Source: Pseudochrobactrum asaccharolyticum
GTDB lineage: Bacteria; Pseudomonadota; Alphaproteobacteria; Rhizobiales; Rhizobiaceae
DNA: 64,000 nucleotides
Assembly: GCF_003314995.1 (NCBI RefSeq)
Contig: NZ_QNRH01000003.1
Location: forward strand, 444,553-508,552
Reading direction: 5' to 3'
Part shown: in pieces, positions 37,463-46,786 of the stretch
Numbering within the stretch: position 1 is the first letter of the stretch
Layout of the letters: the number at the start of each line of letters is the position of its first letter
Made by a program: the position numbers and the translations under genes
Notes under the pieces: generated by a model
Seen by the model: only the letters and a program-made list of their open reading frames with translations
What the model was told of the DNA's origin: nothing
Database searches by the model: none

Positions 37463-38365
37463 TCAATTCTGCTTCGGATCGAGGACGTCACGCAGACCGT
37501 CGCCGAGGAAGTTGAACGCGAGTGAAACGAGGAAAATCGCAATACCCGGAATTGTAGCAACCCACCATTGTTCAAAGATGAAGCGTTTGGCTGTTGCAAT
37601 CATTGCACCCCATTCCGGTGACGGCGGCTGCGCACCCATACCGAGGAAGCCAAGGCTTGCGGCGGTCAGGATGATCGAGCTCATATCCAGCGTAATACGC
37701 ACAATCAGGCTCGGTACGCACAAAGGTGCAATATGACGCGTGATAATACGGGCAGCGCTGGCACCGGTCAGACGGTAAGCTGCAATATAGTCGGTGTTAC
37801 GGATGGTCATGGTTTCCGCACGGGCCAGACGCGCATAAGGCGGCCAGGCTGTGAGTGCAATCGCCAGAATCGCGCTTTCAACGCCCGGTTTCAGCGCGGC
37901 CACGAAAGCCAGAGCCAGAATAAGACGCGGGAAAGCGAGGAACACGTCGGTTACGCGCATCAGAATTGTGTCGACGACACCGCCGAAATAACCTGCCACA
38001 CAACCGATGATCAGACCAAGCGGTGCAACCAGAATAACCACGGCAATAACCATGCCGAGTGTTACGCGGCCACCATAAAGGATACGCGAGAAAATATCGC
38101 GACCCAGCTCGTCCGTACCAAACCAATGCTCGGCGGAGGGAGCCGCAAGACGATTGCCGAGATTCTGAATGCTCGGATCATGCGGTGCCAGCCACGGGGC
38201 AAAAATGGCGATGAAAACAAAGACTGCAATGATGAACAGGCCGATCATCGCCAGCGGATTTGACTTCAGGTTGAGCCAGATACGATAGCGTCGGCCCCAA
38301 AGAGCCTGCGACGGCGAGGACGGAGTTTCGTCCAGCGCCCAGTTATGAAAATTAGAGAAAATCAT
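37463..38365 (-). CDS. Peptide ABC importer permease 2 (DppC-like)
   Basis: 300 residues. An N-terminal cytoplasmic part leads into six membrane spans of the oligopeptide-permease C family, with the N-terminal segment LAPHDPSIQNLGNRLAAPS and GTDELGRDIFSRILYGGR just before the core, and the EAA-type coupling loop IAAYRLTGASAARIITRHI. The start overlaps the end of the first permease gene as ATGA, showing translational coupling. Confidence 0.93.
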   Translation of the reverse strand: MIFSNFHNWALDETPSSPSQALWGRRYRIWLNLKSNPLAMIGLFIIAVFVFIAIFAPWLAPHDPSIQNLGNRLAAPSAEHWFGTDELGRDIFSRILYGGRVTLGMVIAVVILVAPLGLIIGCVAGYFGGVVDTILMRVTDVFLAFPRLILALAFVAALKPGVESAILAIALTAWPPYARLARAETMTIRNTDYIAAYRLTGASAARIITRHIAPLCVPSLIVRITLDMSSIILTAASLGFLGMGAQPPSPEWGAMIATAKRFIFEQWWVATIPGIAIFLVSLAFNFLGDGLRDVLDPKQN

Positions 38366-39375
38366 CTGACGCGTGGATCCAGTACCTTGTAGAGAATGTC
38401 AGCGAGCAGGTTAAGCCCGACATAGATGACACCAATCAGAAGAGTGGCGCCGACGACAGGGTTCATGTCTGCATTCATCAGCGAAACTGTCAGATACTGG
38501 CCAAGACCGGGCCATGAGAACACAGTTTCGGTCACAACAGCACCTTCAAGCAGACCGGCATAGGTCAGTGCAAGAACGGTTACCAGCTGAACAGCCACAG
38601 TCGGGAAAGCATGTTTCCAGATCACGGATGTAGCCGACAAACCTTTAGCGCGGGCTGTGATAACAAATTCACCTTTAAGCGCATCCAGCATGAATGCACG
38701 GGTCATACGGGTGATGTAGGCCATGCTGAAATAAGCAAGGATGATAACCGGCTGGGCCATATGCGCGAGCGCATCCCAGAAGGCATCCATATCACCGTCG
38801 AGCAGCGTATCAATGGTCAGAATACCAGTGACATGTGGGATCATGTCCTGAAAAATAATATCCTGACGGCCAGGTCCCGGTGCAATACCGAGCGCGGCAT
38901 AGAAAACCAGCAGCGAAATCAGCGCCAGCACGAAAGTCGGCACGGAGTGACCGGCCAGACAAATCACGCGGATCGTCTGATCCGTCAATGTGCCCTGACG
39001 CACCGCAGCCCAGACACCCAGCGGAATACCGATGACGGCAGCGAGGAGGAGCGCTGCTGTTGCCAGTTCAAGGGTTGCCGGGAAGTAGCGGGCAATATCC
39101 GTTGTAACGGGGTTACGGGTCAGAATGGAGTTGCCGAGATCACCCTGCAAAACCTGACCAATATAGTGGAAGAACTGTACGACGAGAGGCTGATCCAGCC
39201 CCATTTCCGCACGCACACGCTGAATAACAGCCTCCGGCGCATTATCGCCGACGGCTGCAATCACAGGATCAACCGGCATAACGCGGCCGATCATGAAAGT
39301 GACAATGGCAAGTCCGAACAGCGTGATTAACACGCTGCCCAGAGTACCAGTCAGAGTTTTCAGTCTCTTATTCAA
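38362..39375 (-). CDS. Peptide ABC importer permease 1 (DppB-like)
   Basis: 337 residues with about six spans of the DppB/OppB type: an N-terminal span, then the DPVIAAVGDNAPEAVIQRVRAE periplasmic segment, and the coupling loop FVITARAKGLSATSVIWKH. It overlaps the binding-protein stop by four bases at its start and the second permease by four at its end. No hairpin separates it from the binding-protein gene, unlike other transport operons in this window. Confidence 0.93.
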   Translation of the reverse strand: MNKRLKTLTGTLGSVLITLFGLAIVTFMIGRVMPVDPVIAAVGDNAPEAVIQRVRAEMGLDQPLVVQFFHYIGQVLQGDLGNSILTRNPVTTDIARYFPATLELATAALLLAAVIGIPLGVWAAVRQGTLTDQTIRVICLAGHSVPTFVLALISLLVFYAALGIAPGPGRQDIIFQDMIPHVTGILTIDTLLDGDMDAFWDALAHMAQPVIILAYFSMAYITRMTRAFMLDALKGEFVITARAKGLSATSVIWKHAFPTVAVQLVTVLALTYAGLLEGAVVTETVFSWPGLGQYLTVSLMNADMNPVVGATLLIGVIYVGLNLLADILYKVLDPRVR

Positions 39376-40973
39376 GCTTTCGCAATCCCTGCGTAAGAGT
39401 GGGTGTCAGACAGAACGCCAAGACGCATGCCGGTCACATCTTTGCGGCAAGCAGCGGTCATGACAGTCTGCAGCATGACAACAAACGGGCTGTTGTTCAT
39501 GAATTCGCGCTGCAGGTCTTCGTAAAGTTTAACGCGTGTTGCCGGATCTTTTTCATCGCGTGCTGCCAGAGATTTCTTAGCGAAATCTGCATTCTGGTAG
39601 TTTGAGCGCCATGCAAAAGGCTTGTTCTTAGCATCATCCGACAGGTCGGTTACATTGCAGAACACGTCCGCATTGGTGTTTGGATCAAAATAATCCGAAC
39701 CCCATGAGGTCAGTGCAATTTCATGCTCGCGGGCACGCATTTTGGTGAGAACCTGACGGTTTTCAGCAGCGCGCAGTTCCAGCTTGATGCCGATTTCTGC
39801 GAGGTTGGCCTGAATCGCCTGAGCGATATCCGGCCAAGGCTGTGCAGAATAGTGATCCATGCTGATGGAGAAACCATCGGCCAGACCTGCTTCAGCCATC
39901 AGTTCTTTCGCCTTAGCTGTATCTTTCTGGAACGGCAGATCGTTAACCGCACCCGGGAAGCCCTCAGGAATAATGGTCTGGTGCTGCTGATGGGTCAGCG
40001 GCACGATGTTTTCCTGAATACCCTTATAGTCGATCGCCCATTTGATAGCCTGCCAAAGCTTAGGATTGGTCAGCTTTTCAACTTTCTGGTTGAGCGACAT
40101 CAGGCCGATACCGGCAACGCCTTTACGAACGAGCGTAAAGTTTTCGTCTTTCTCAATCACGCGCAGCTGCTCGGAAGTCAGGTTACGGGCAATATCCACG
40201 TCACCTTTCTGGAGCATCAGCAGCTGTGAAGAAGGATCAGCAACGTGACGCAGAACGATACGCTTTACATTGCCTTTATAGGCGCCGTGCGGGTTCAGGT
40301 TCAGCATAACGCTTTCGCTTGGCTTCCATGCAGCCAGTGTCCACTCAGCGGAACCGGCGCTGTTTTTGCGCAGCCATTCGTTGCCGAGATCGTCGCCGGC
40401 AGCATTTTCCATAACCAGTTTCTTCTCAACAACGCTACCAACGCTGGAGGACAGGCAATAGAGCAGGAACGACAGGGAAGTCGGAGTTTCGAGAGAAATA
40501 GTCAGAGTGCCGGCTTCAGTATTCGCAACGACAGACTGCTCAACATTCTCAGGGGTCAGACCGAACTGACCGATAATGAAAGCTGGACCTTTGTTCATTT
40601 TGATCGCGCGGTGCAGCGAGAACGCAGCATCTTCAGCGGTGATCGGATTACCGGTCGCAAATTTTGCATCAGGGTTGATTTTGAAAGTATAAACTTTACC
40701 TTCAGCATCGGCTTCCCATGAAGAGGCTACGCCGCCTTCAATTTTCTCTGGGTTTTCATAGCTCGGATGCACAAGACGCTGATACATGTTGTTGCAGATT
40801 TCGCTGCCGACAGCTTCAAAGCTCTCATGCGGGTCGAGCGAAGTCATGTTGTCCAGCTGCATTGCCACAACCAGAATGTCCTGACGACCGGCAGCGATCG
40901 CAGGCAGAAGACCGGCATATGACAGGAACGGAACAGCTGCTGCGCCCGCCAAAAAATTACGTCTTGAAATCAC
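39372..40973 (-). CDS. Peptide ABC importer substrate-binding protein (family 5), Tat-exported
   Basis: 533 residues. The N terminus ISRRNFLAGAAAVPFLSYAG is a twin-arginine signal, unusual for peptide-binding proteins, which mostly use Sec. The mature part has the SBP_bac_5 landmarks ATGNPITAEDAAFSLHRAI, WTLAAWKPSESVMLNLN and AIKWAIDYKGIQ, and lacks a lipobox. It is the first gene of the five-gene operon, divergent from an M19 dipeptidase with a 547-base gap. The neighbouring D-aminopeptidase-like enzyme suggests D-residue peptides as ligands, an inference. Confidence 0.92.
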   Translation of the reverse strand: MISRRNFLAGAAAVPFLSYAGLLPAIAAGRQDILVVAMQLDNMTSLDPHESFEAVGSEICNNMYQRLVHPSYENPEKIEGGVASSWEADAEGKVYTFKINPDAKFATGNPITAEDAAFSLHRAIKMNKGPAFIIGQFGLTPENVEQSVVANTEAGTLTISLETPTSLSFLLYCLSSSVGSVVEKKLVMENAAGDDLGNEWLRKNSAGSAEWTLAAWKPSESVMLNLNPHGAYKGNVKRIVLRHVADPSSQLLMLQKGDVDIARNLTSEQLRVIEKDENFTLVRKGVAGIGLMSLNQKVEKLTNPKLWQAIKWAIDYKGIQENIVPLTHQQHQTIIPEGFPGAVNDLPFQKDTAKAKELMAEAGLADGFSISMDHYSAQPWPDIAQAIQANLAEIGIKLELRAAENRQVLTKMRAREHEIALTSWGSDYFDPNTNADVFCNVTDLSDDAKNKPFAWRSNYQNADFAKKSLAARDEKDPATRVKLYEDLQREFMNNSPFVVMLQTVMTAACRKDVTGMRLGVLSDTHSYAGIAKA

Positions 40974-41520
40974 GGTGATTTCCTCTTCCCTATCCGTAAA
41001 CGCAAGAAACCGGCCGGGTCGCCCCTGCCAGTGGTTAAGTTTTCCAACAGTTTTGCAAATGAGTTATCTTCGCGGGAGATGGTCCACCGGACTGGTTTTA
41101 TCCCGCTCCGATCCACCCTAAACTGCATCAAAACAAAGTGTATAAGAAAACCGACTAATGTCGTGTTCAATTATCATGAAGCCCAATAACGCGGCCAATG
41201 CAGATTTTGCCAGTGCTTATGCACGGTTTGCATGTAAATTTTTGTTTACAACTTTATAATTGTATAAAAAAGGCGTCATGCGCATACGGACTATGGCCTG
41301 TACGAAAAGGCATTTGCATTTTTGCGGCAAAATAGTCAGTCTGGCAAATCACGTAACAGCGGATTTTAGCGGTAGAAACCGTGAGAATCGCTGGCTTTCT
41401 CATGAAACGACGGGAAAGCGCCATTACGACACAGATATAATAACAGGATTTATTCCGCTAAATGTTTCTGTTTGCGACATAATTTATGTCGCCATACGGG
41501 AAAAGTAAGGTTCCTCCTCT
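40974..41520. other. Long divergent intergenic region, peptide ABC operon / dipeptidase
   Basis: No convincing gene lies here; two short frames (one on each strand) lack family features and ribosome sites. It must hold the two outward promoters. The stretch 41235-41275 is A/T-rich and likely promoter DNA. The only clear structure is the palindrome at 41474-41492. Confidence 0.6.
41474..41492. promoter_or_regulatory. Perfect palindrome before the M19 dipeptidase
   Basis: GCGACATA-ATT-TATGTCGC: eight-base perfect arms, 28 bases before the dipeptidase ATG. It could be an operator for a regulator of the peptide cluster or a leader hairpin. Confidence 0.5.
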
Positions 41521-42570
41521 ATGTCCAGTTCTTCATCGGCAGATAATTTCACACCGGTTTTTGACGGTCACAATGACGTGCTTCTGCGTCTGTGGGCATC
41601 AACCGAAGCCAATCCAGTTGACCGCTTTATTAACGGCGAACAGGTCGGCCACATTGACCTGCCACGTGCCAAAAAAGGCGGTCTCGCCGGTGGTCTCTGC
41701 GCAATCTATGTTCCGTCACCTTCGATGGAAAAAGATGCCAATGGCGATTATCCGACACCTGAACATGGTGAAGCGCTGAGAATCACTCTCGGCATGGCAG
41801 CCCTTCTGGCGAAGATTGAAGCCAAGTCGAATGGCGGCCTGAAAATCTGCCGCGACGCCGATGATATCCGCACAGCAATGGCCGATGGCGCATTTGCGTC
41901 AGTGCTGCATATTGAAGGTGCTGAAGCGATCAGCGCTGATCTCGATGAACTTTACGTATTGCATCAGGCAGGTCTGCGCACTTTGGGTCCGGTCTGGAGC
42001 CGTCCGAATATTTTCGCTTACGGCGTTCCGTTCCGCTTCCCGAGCACACCGGATATCGGCCCAGGTCTTACCGACGCCGGTAAAGCCCTGATCCGTGCCT
42101 GTAACGAACTGAAAATCATGGTCGACCTGTCGCACATGAATGAAAAAGGCTTCTGGGATATTGCAGCCATTTCCGATGCACCGCTCGTTGCCAGCCATTC
42201 CAATGTGCATACGCTTTGCACACACAGCCGTAATGTCACCGAAAAACAGATGGACGCCATCAAAGAAACCGGCGGCCTGATGGGCATCAACTTCGGTGTG
42301 TCCTTCCTGCGCGAAGACGGTCAGAAAGTCACCGCCACACCGCTCAGTGAAATGGTGCGCCATATTGATTACATCATCAACCGCATCGGTGTTGATCATG
42401 TGGCTCTCGGTTCCGACTTCGACGGCACAACCATTCCGGATACTCTGGCCAGCGCCGCTGACCTGCAGCTGCTGATCGCAGAACTGCGCAAAGCCGGTTA
42501 CGATCAGGACACCATCGACAAGATCGCCTATAAAAACTGGATCCGCGTTCTGGAAAAGACCTGGGCTTAA
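41521..42570 (+). CDS. Membrane dipeptidase family (M19) zinc dipeptidase
   Basis: 349 residues. Zinc metallopeptidase of the renal-dipeptidase family, which hydrolyses dipeptides and, in bacteria, often those with a C-terminal D-residue. The metal ligands are visible: FDGHNDVLLR (H-x-D), HIEGAEAIS with the bridging glutamate, VASHSNVHTLCTHSRN with two histidines, and the late ALGSDFDG aspartate. No signal peptide, so the enzyme is cytoplasmic. It is divergent from the peptide importer and fits a route of import followed by dipeptide cleavage. Confidence 0.92.
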   Translation: MSSSSSADNFTPVFDGHNDVLLRLWASTEANPVDRFINGEQVGHIDLPRAKKGGLAGGLCAIYVPSPSMEKDANGDYPTPEHGEALRITLGMAALLAKIEAKSNGGLKICRDADDIRTAMADGAFASVLHIEGAEAISADLDELYVLHQAGLRTLGPVWSRPNIFAYGVPFRFPSTPDIGPGLTDAGKALIRACNELKIMVDLSHMNEKGFWDIAAISDAPLVASHSNVHTLCTHSRNVTEKQMDAIKETGGLMGINFGVSFLREDGQKVTATPLSEMVRHIDYIINRIGVDHVALGSDFDGTTIPDTLASAADLQLLIAELRKAGYDQDTIDKIAYKNWIRVLEKTWA

Positions 42571-42600
42571 TCACCTAAAGCCTGAACCCAAAAATAAGAA

Positions 42601-42631
42601 AGCCTCCGGCAGCAATGCCGGAGGCTTTTTT
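42601..42631 (+). terminator. Rho-independent terminator after the dipeptidase
   Basis: AGCCTCCGGC and GCCGGAGGCT pair perfectly over ten bases with an AGCAAT loop, followed by TTTTT. It also separates the convergent acyltransferase. Confidence 0.93.
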
Positions 42632-42638
42632 ATAATTC

Positions 42639-43724
42639 TTATGTCGGCTGCGTCACGGGTTGTTGAGAGGGGCGTTTTTTACGCCCTAAACGCATAAACG
42701 GCTTCTCAATAATCAAATAAGAAATTTTAGCACCGACAATGCTGGCAACGATAATTCCAACAACCGCAAAGGGAAACGCCCAATCCCCTAATCCGAGACG
42801 ATTAAAGACTGCCCAGCCTGCGCCAACCACGAACATATGCGTCAGATAAAGAGAATAAGAACTGTCGCCAATTTGTATGAACAGGTTTCCCGGCGACAAA
42901 TGACGGAACCAACGATCTGTACAAAGCGCCGTTACAACAAGCAGTATTGATGCAATCAGATATGCAAGACTCTCAATGAAGAATGGCAATGCTGTCAGAT
43001 CAACACTCAAGAGCAAGGCAATGCTAACTGCGACAGAAAACAGCAACACAGGTAAAGAGTTAACAGAGAAGCCGCTCCAGAAACCCCGACGCTGCAACTC
43101 CGCCAACCACATGCCGGCGAGAAACGGCATCAGATTAAAATTGAGATAAAAGGCTGCAAAACTACCATTTCTTTCAACAAAAAATGCCCCTGCAATCAGT
43201 ACTCCGAGTACAGCGCTCATCAATATTGAGCGGCGGAGACTGCTTTCACACCACCAGAACAAGATAAAGAGAAGATAAAAAAACATCTCATAATTGAGAG
43301 ACCAACCCGGTTTTAATAGCGGCCGCCAATCATCCAGCGTCCCCGGCACAAGCACCGGAAGAAACGCCAATGAACGTATCAAGTAATCCGGTGTGAAGCT
43401 TGTTGATTTAAACAAGCTCGGCAAATAGATCGCACAAAAAGCCAAAAAAATTGTACAAATCCAGTATAGAGGCACGACACGTATAATTCGTCGCCACAGA
43501 AAACTTACAGGTGCAAAGCGACCAGCATTGATATAGCTGATGATAAATCCGCTTATGACAAAAAAGATGGATACGCCATAAGCTCCAAACACACCAAGTA
43601 TTCGTGGCGGCTCTGCTATTGGATGTTGTAAAGTGTGTCCTAAAACGACCAGTAAAGCTGCCAGTCCGCGTAAAATTTGCACAGAGTAAAATTTTTCACT
43701 CTGACTGCCAATATTTGTTTGCAT
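42639..43724 (-). CDS. Membrane acyltransferase (family 3, OafA-like)
   Basis: 361 residues with about ten membrane spans. The N terminus has the acyltransferase-3 pattern SVQILRGLAALLVVLGHTLQ with the key histidine, then FGVFGAYGVSIFFVISGF, and the basic FLWRRIIRVVPLYW loop. Such enzymes O-acylate sugars of polysaccharides or lipids in the membrane. There is no attached SGNH domain. It stands alone, next to very A/T-rich DNA, and its substrate is unknown. Confidence 0.88.
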   Translation of the reverse strand: MQTNIGSQSEKFYSVQILRGLAALLVVLGHTLQHPIAEPPRILGVFGAYGVSIFFVISGFIISYINAGRFAPVSFLWRRIIRVVPLYWICTIFLAFCAIYLPSLFKSTSFTPDYLIRSLAFLPVLVPGTLDDWRPLLKPGWSLNYEMFFYLLFILFWWCESSLRRSILMSAVLGVLIAGAFFVERNGSFAAFYLNFNLMPFLAGMWLAELQRRGFWSGFSVNSLPVLLFSVAVSIALLLSVDLTALPFFIESLAYLIASILLVVTALCTDRWFRHLSPGNLFIQIGDSSYSLYLTHMFVVGAGWAVFNRLGLGDWAFPFAVVGIIVASIVGAKISYLIIEKPFMRLGRKKRPSQQPVTQPT

Positions 43725-44097
43725 ATGTCCCTCAGCAAATTTTCAAAATACGCCAGTTAAATACATGCACGTATTTATTGTTTCGCTTCGGACAAGAATA
43801 ATAAAATTGTATTTAATAATATAAATTTTTATATCAACATAATTTAAGAATATATAAAATACCGAAACTTATATTTTATAAAATCATATAAATGAAAGAG
43901 TCAATATTTTTACTTTACTTCATTGTTAACTTAATAATAAATAAATAATAAAAAAATTACTTATTCAACATGATTAGAGGCGTAATGACAAAACCAATAT
44001 TTTCCGTCACCATTCTTTTTATGGAGTTGTAATACTAAGGTTTAGGTCTAAACTGCGCACAAAAATCACTGCAAAACCGCATGAATAGCATGACAGG
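43725..44097. other. A/T-rich intergenic region with a GTTTAG-GT-CTAAAC palindrome
   Basis: No gene was seen. The part 43800-43970 is much richer in A and T than the rest of the window, mostly TA steps and A runs, and must hold the acyltransferase promoter. A perfect 14-base palindrome, GTTTAGGTCTAAAC, at 44040-44053 lies about 55 bases before the aldehyde dehydrogenase start and is a candidate operator. Confidence 0.55.
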
Positions 44098-44106
44098 ATG
44101 GGAACT

Positions 44107-45537
44107 ATGGATCACGCACTCAAATTTTACATCAACGGCGAATGGGTTGATCCGGTACAAAGCCCAGTAACGACACTGGATGTTATCAATCCGGCAACAG
44201 AGCTGCCTTTCACCAAGATTGCTATGGGCACGGCTGCCGATGTGGACAAGGCCGTTGCGGCTGCAAAAGAAGCATTTGTCAGCTTCTCTCAGACCAGCAA
44301 AGAAGAGCGTTTAGCGCTGCTCAAGCGTATTCTCGAAATCTTTATCCGCCGGTCGGATGAAATGGGCGCCGCAATTTCTCAGGAAATGGGTGCGCCGCTG
44401 GCTATGGCCAAGGCAGCACAGGCAGGCTCCGGCACCGCACATCTGATGGAAGCGATTAAAGCAGCTGAAATCTTTGAATATGCCTATATGCAGGGCACAA
44501 CCCGTGTTGAGCATGAGCCGATCGGCGTTGTCGCCATGATCACACCTTGGAACTGGCCGATCAACCAGATCGCCGCTAAAGTGGCACCGGCTATTGCAAC
44601 CGGCTGCACAATGGTGCTGAAGCCATCAGAAATCGCACCGGTCAGCGCCATTTTGTTCGCAGAAATCATGCATGAGGCTGGTGTGCCGAAAGGCGTCTTC
44701 AACCTCGTCCATGGTGACGGACCAAATGTTGGTGTCGCCCTTTCCGGCCATAAAGATGTGGATATGGTGTCCTTTACCGGCTCTACCCGCGCCGGTGTCA
44801 ATGTTGCGCAAACCGCAGCACCGACTGTGAAGCGTGTACATCAGGAACTTGGTGGTAAATCCCCAAACATCATTCTGCGTAGCGCCGATCTCGACAAGGC
44901 TGTTCGTACCGGCGTTGCCCGCTGCTTTGGCAATAGCGGCCAGTCCTGCAATGCACCGACACGCTTGTTCGTGCCGCAGGAAGCGATGGATGACGCAATT
45001 ACAATCGCCCGTGATGCGGCTGAAAAATTCCGCACCGGCGATCCGACTGCCGCTGAAACCGATCTCGGCCCTGTGGTGAGCCAACTGCAATTTGACAAGA
45101 TTCAGGATCTTATTCAGGCAGGCATTGATGAGGGTGCAGAACTGGTAACCGGTGGCACAGGCCGTCCGGCTGAGCTCAATGCCGGTTATTATGTGCGCCC
45201 GACCATTTTTGCCCGCGTCGGCCATGATATGCGCATTTCCCGCGAGGAAATCTTCGGCCCTGTGCTGTCCATTCTTGCCTATGACACGCTGGATGAAGCT
45301 GTTGAGATGGCCAACGACACAGTCTACGGCCTCGCCTCCTATATTCAGGGCGACCTGAAGGAAGCGCAGGCTCTGTCCAAACGTTTGCGCACCGGCAATG
45401 TCTATATCAATGACGCGCCTTGGGACGGTGCTGCACCATTTGGCGGCTACAAGCAATCCGGTAACGGCCGTGAATATGGCGTTTTCGGCCTTCGTGAGTT
45501 TGTCGAGATCAAAGGGATCGTCGGCTACGAAGAATAA
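44107..45537 (+). CDS. NAD(P)-dependent aldehyde dehydrogenase
   Basis: 476 residues from the ATG at 44107 (AGGA eight bases upstream); an ATG at 44098 is too close to that site. Oxidises an aldehyde to the acid. The fold landmarks are TPWNWPINQIAAKVAPA, the Rossmann FTGSTRAG, catalytic E247 in HQELGGKSPN and catalytic C281 in GNSGQSCNAPTR, then EEIFGPVLSI and FGGYKQSGNGRE. It is a single-gene unit ending at a strong terminator. The substrate is not evident; short or aromatic aldehydes are both possible. Confidence 0.93.
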   Translation: MDHALKFYINGEWVDPVQSPVTTLDVINPATELPFTKIAMGTAADVDKAVAAAKEAFVSFSQTSKEERLALLKRILEIFIRRSDEMGAAISQEMGAPLAMAKAAQAGSGTAHLMEAIKAAEIFEYAYMQGTTRVEHEPIGVVAMITPWNWPINQIAAKVAPAIATGCTMVLKPSEIAPVSAILFAEIMHEAGVPKGVFNLVHGDGPNVGVALSGHKDVDMVSFTGSTRAGVNVAQTAAPTVKRVHQELGGKSPNIILRSADLDKAVRTGVARCFGNSGQSCNAPTRLFVPQEAMDDAITIARDAAEKFRTGDPTAAETDLGPVVSQLQFDKIQDLIQAGIDEGAELVTGGTGRPAELNAGYYVRPTIFARVGHDMRISREEIFGPVLSILAYDTLDEAVEMANDTVYGLASYIQGDLKEAQALSKRLRTGNVYINDAPWDGAAPFGGYKQSGNGREYGVFGLREFVEIKGIVGYEE

Positions 45538-45558
45538 GCCCGAAATATCCGGACAACA

Positions 45559-45590
45559 AAAAGCGCGTCTCTTAAAAGACGCGCTTTTTT
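45559..45590 (+). terminator. Rho-independent terminator after aldehyde dehydrogenase
   Basis: AAAAGCGCGTCT and AGACGCGCTTTT pair perfectly over 12 bases with a CTTAAA loop, and the T run continues to 45590. Confidence 0.93.
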
Positions 45591-45772
45591 ATCAATCCGC
45601 TTTGATATATATCAGAGATACAGAATATCTGCATCCGGCGAAATCCGCGTCTGAAGAACATCGCCTGTCGCAGGCAGCAGATCAATTTTTCTAAACTGCT
45701 TGTTACTATACCCGCAGCAAAATAGCTGCGTTTCTCATATATAAGGCTGCTTTAGCAGGCGGCAGGTACACA

Positions 45773-46699
45773 ATGAACAAAACAATCCCAGAAGCCGCCA
45801 CCGCCAATACATCCGGCCTGCTGCAAAATACGCCTGAAACCCAGCGTAAAGCTATTATTGCACTTTTACTCGGCGGCTTGCTGATCAGCTGCTCCCCTAT
45901 TCTGGTGCGTTTTGCGGAAACCGGCCCGATTGTTACGGCTTTCTGGCGTTTGGCATTGGCTGTTATCCCGATGCTGATCCTGAACAACCGCATGAAACAT
46001 GGTGCGGATCAGGTAAAGCCCAACTCACTAGCTGATATTGCTATCCTTGCCGTGCCGGGCATTCTGATTGGCTTGGAACTGGTTGTTTGGCATATCTCGC
46101 TGACAATGACATCGGTTGCCAATTCCACTTTGATTGTAAACCTGTCCCCGATTTTTGTGGCACTGGGCGGTTGGCTGTTTCTCAAGCAAAAAATCAGCAA
46201 AATTTTTGTCAGCGGGCTGGCCTTGGCCATTGTCGGAGTGCTGATTTTGAAGGGTGGCCCCGATCTGTCCGGCCATAGCAGCCTGAAGGGTGACGCTGTC
46301 GCCCTTATCGCGGCGATCTTATACGCAGCCTATATTCTGATGCTCGGTTTCACGCGCCGCCGTTTTTCCACTTCCACTATCATGCTCTGCACAACCATCA
46401 GCGCAACCCTGACAATTCTGCCGCTCGCACTGATTTTTGAAACACAATATTTTCCGCTGACTTTGTTTGGCTGGTTTATTGTCTGCGCTCTGGCCTGGAT
46501 GACACAGGCCGCAGGGCAAAGCCTGATCACTTTCGCGATTGCATGGCTGCCGGTGGCGTTTTCTTCTCTGACGCTGCTGATACAGCCCGTTGTTGCCGCT
46601 ATTCTGGCGTGGATTTTGCTCTCGGAACCACTCAGCATCTGGCAAATTTGCGGTGGTTTGGTGGTCATTGCCGGTATCATGCAGGCAAGGCGCGGTTGA
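45773..46699 (+). CDS. EamA-family (DMT) permease
   Basis: 308 residues with ten membrane spans in two repeats of five, as in EamA/RhaT transporters. The first repeat starts at about residue 27 (IIALLLGGLLISCSPILVRFAE) and the second at about 165 (DAVALIAAILYAAYILMLGF). A 25-residue polar N terminus precedes them. These proteins usually export amino acids or other metabolites. It stands alone; nothing around it points to a substrate. Confidence 0.9.
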   Translation: MNKTIPEAATANTSGLLQNTPETQRKAIIALLLGGLLISCSPILVRFAETGPIVTAFWRLALAVIPMLILNNRMKHGADQVKPNSLADIAILAVPGILIGLELVVWHISLTMTSVANSTLIVNLSPIFVALGGWLFLKQKISKIFVSGLALAIVGVLILKGGPDLSGHSSLKGDAVALIAAILYAAYILMLGFTRRRFSTSTIMLCTTISATLTILPLALIFETQYFPLTLFGWFIVCALAWMTQAAGQSLITFAIAWLPVAFSSLTLLIQPVVAAILAWILLSEPLSIWQICGGLVVIAGIMQARRG

Positions 46700-46786
46700 A
46701 TTTCACGCCTGCCAGCACGGTTTATCCTAAATTATTTTACGCTTTGGTCAAAAAAACTGTGTTCAGCATCTTGAACTTCTTTGAAC

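Noticed and set aside
40970-41508. Two short frames in the gap before the M19 dipeptidase
   Set aside because: Neither has a family match, a convincing ribosome site or protein-like composition; the gap is better read as a promoter region.
44626-45456. Open frame of 276 residues antisense to aldehyde dehydrogenase
   Set aside because: Complement of conserved dehydrogenase codons; no independent support.
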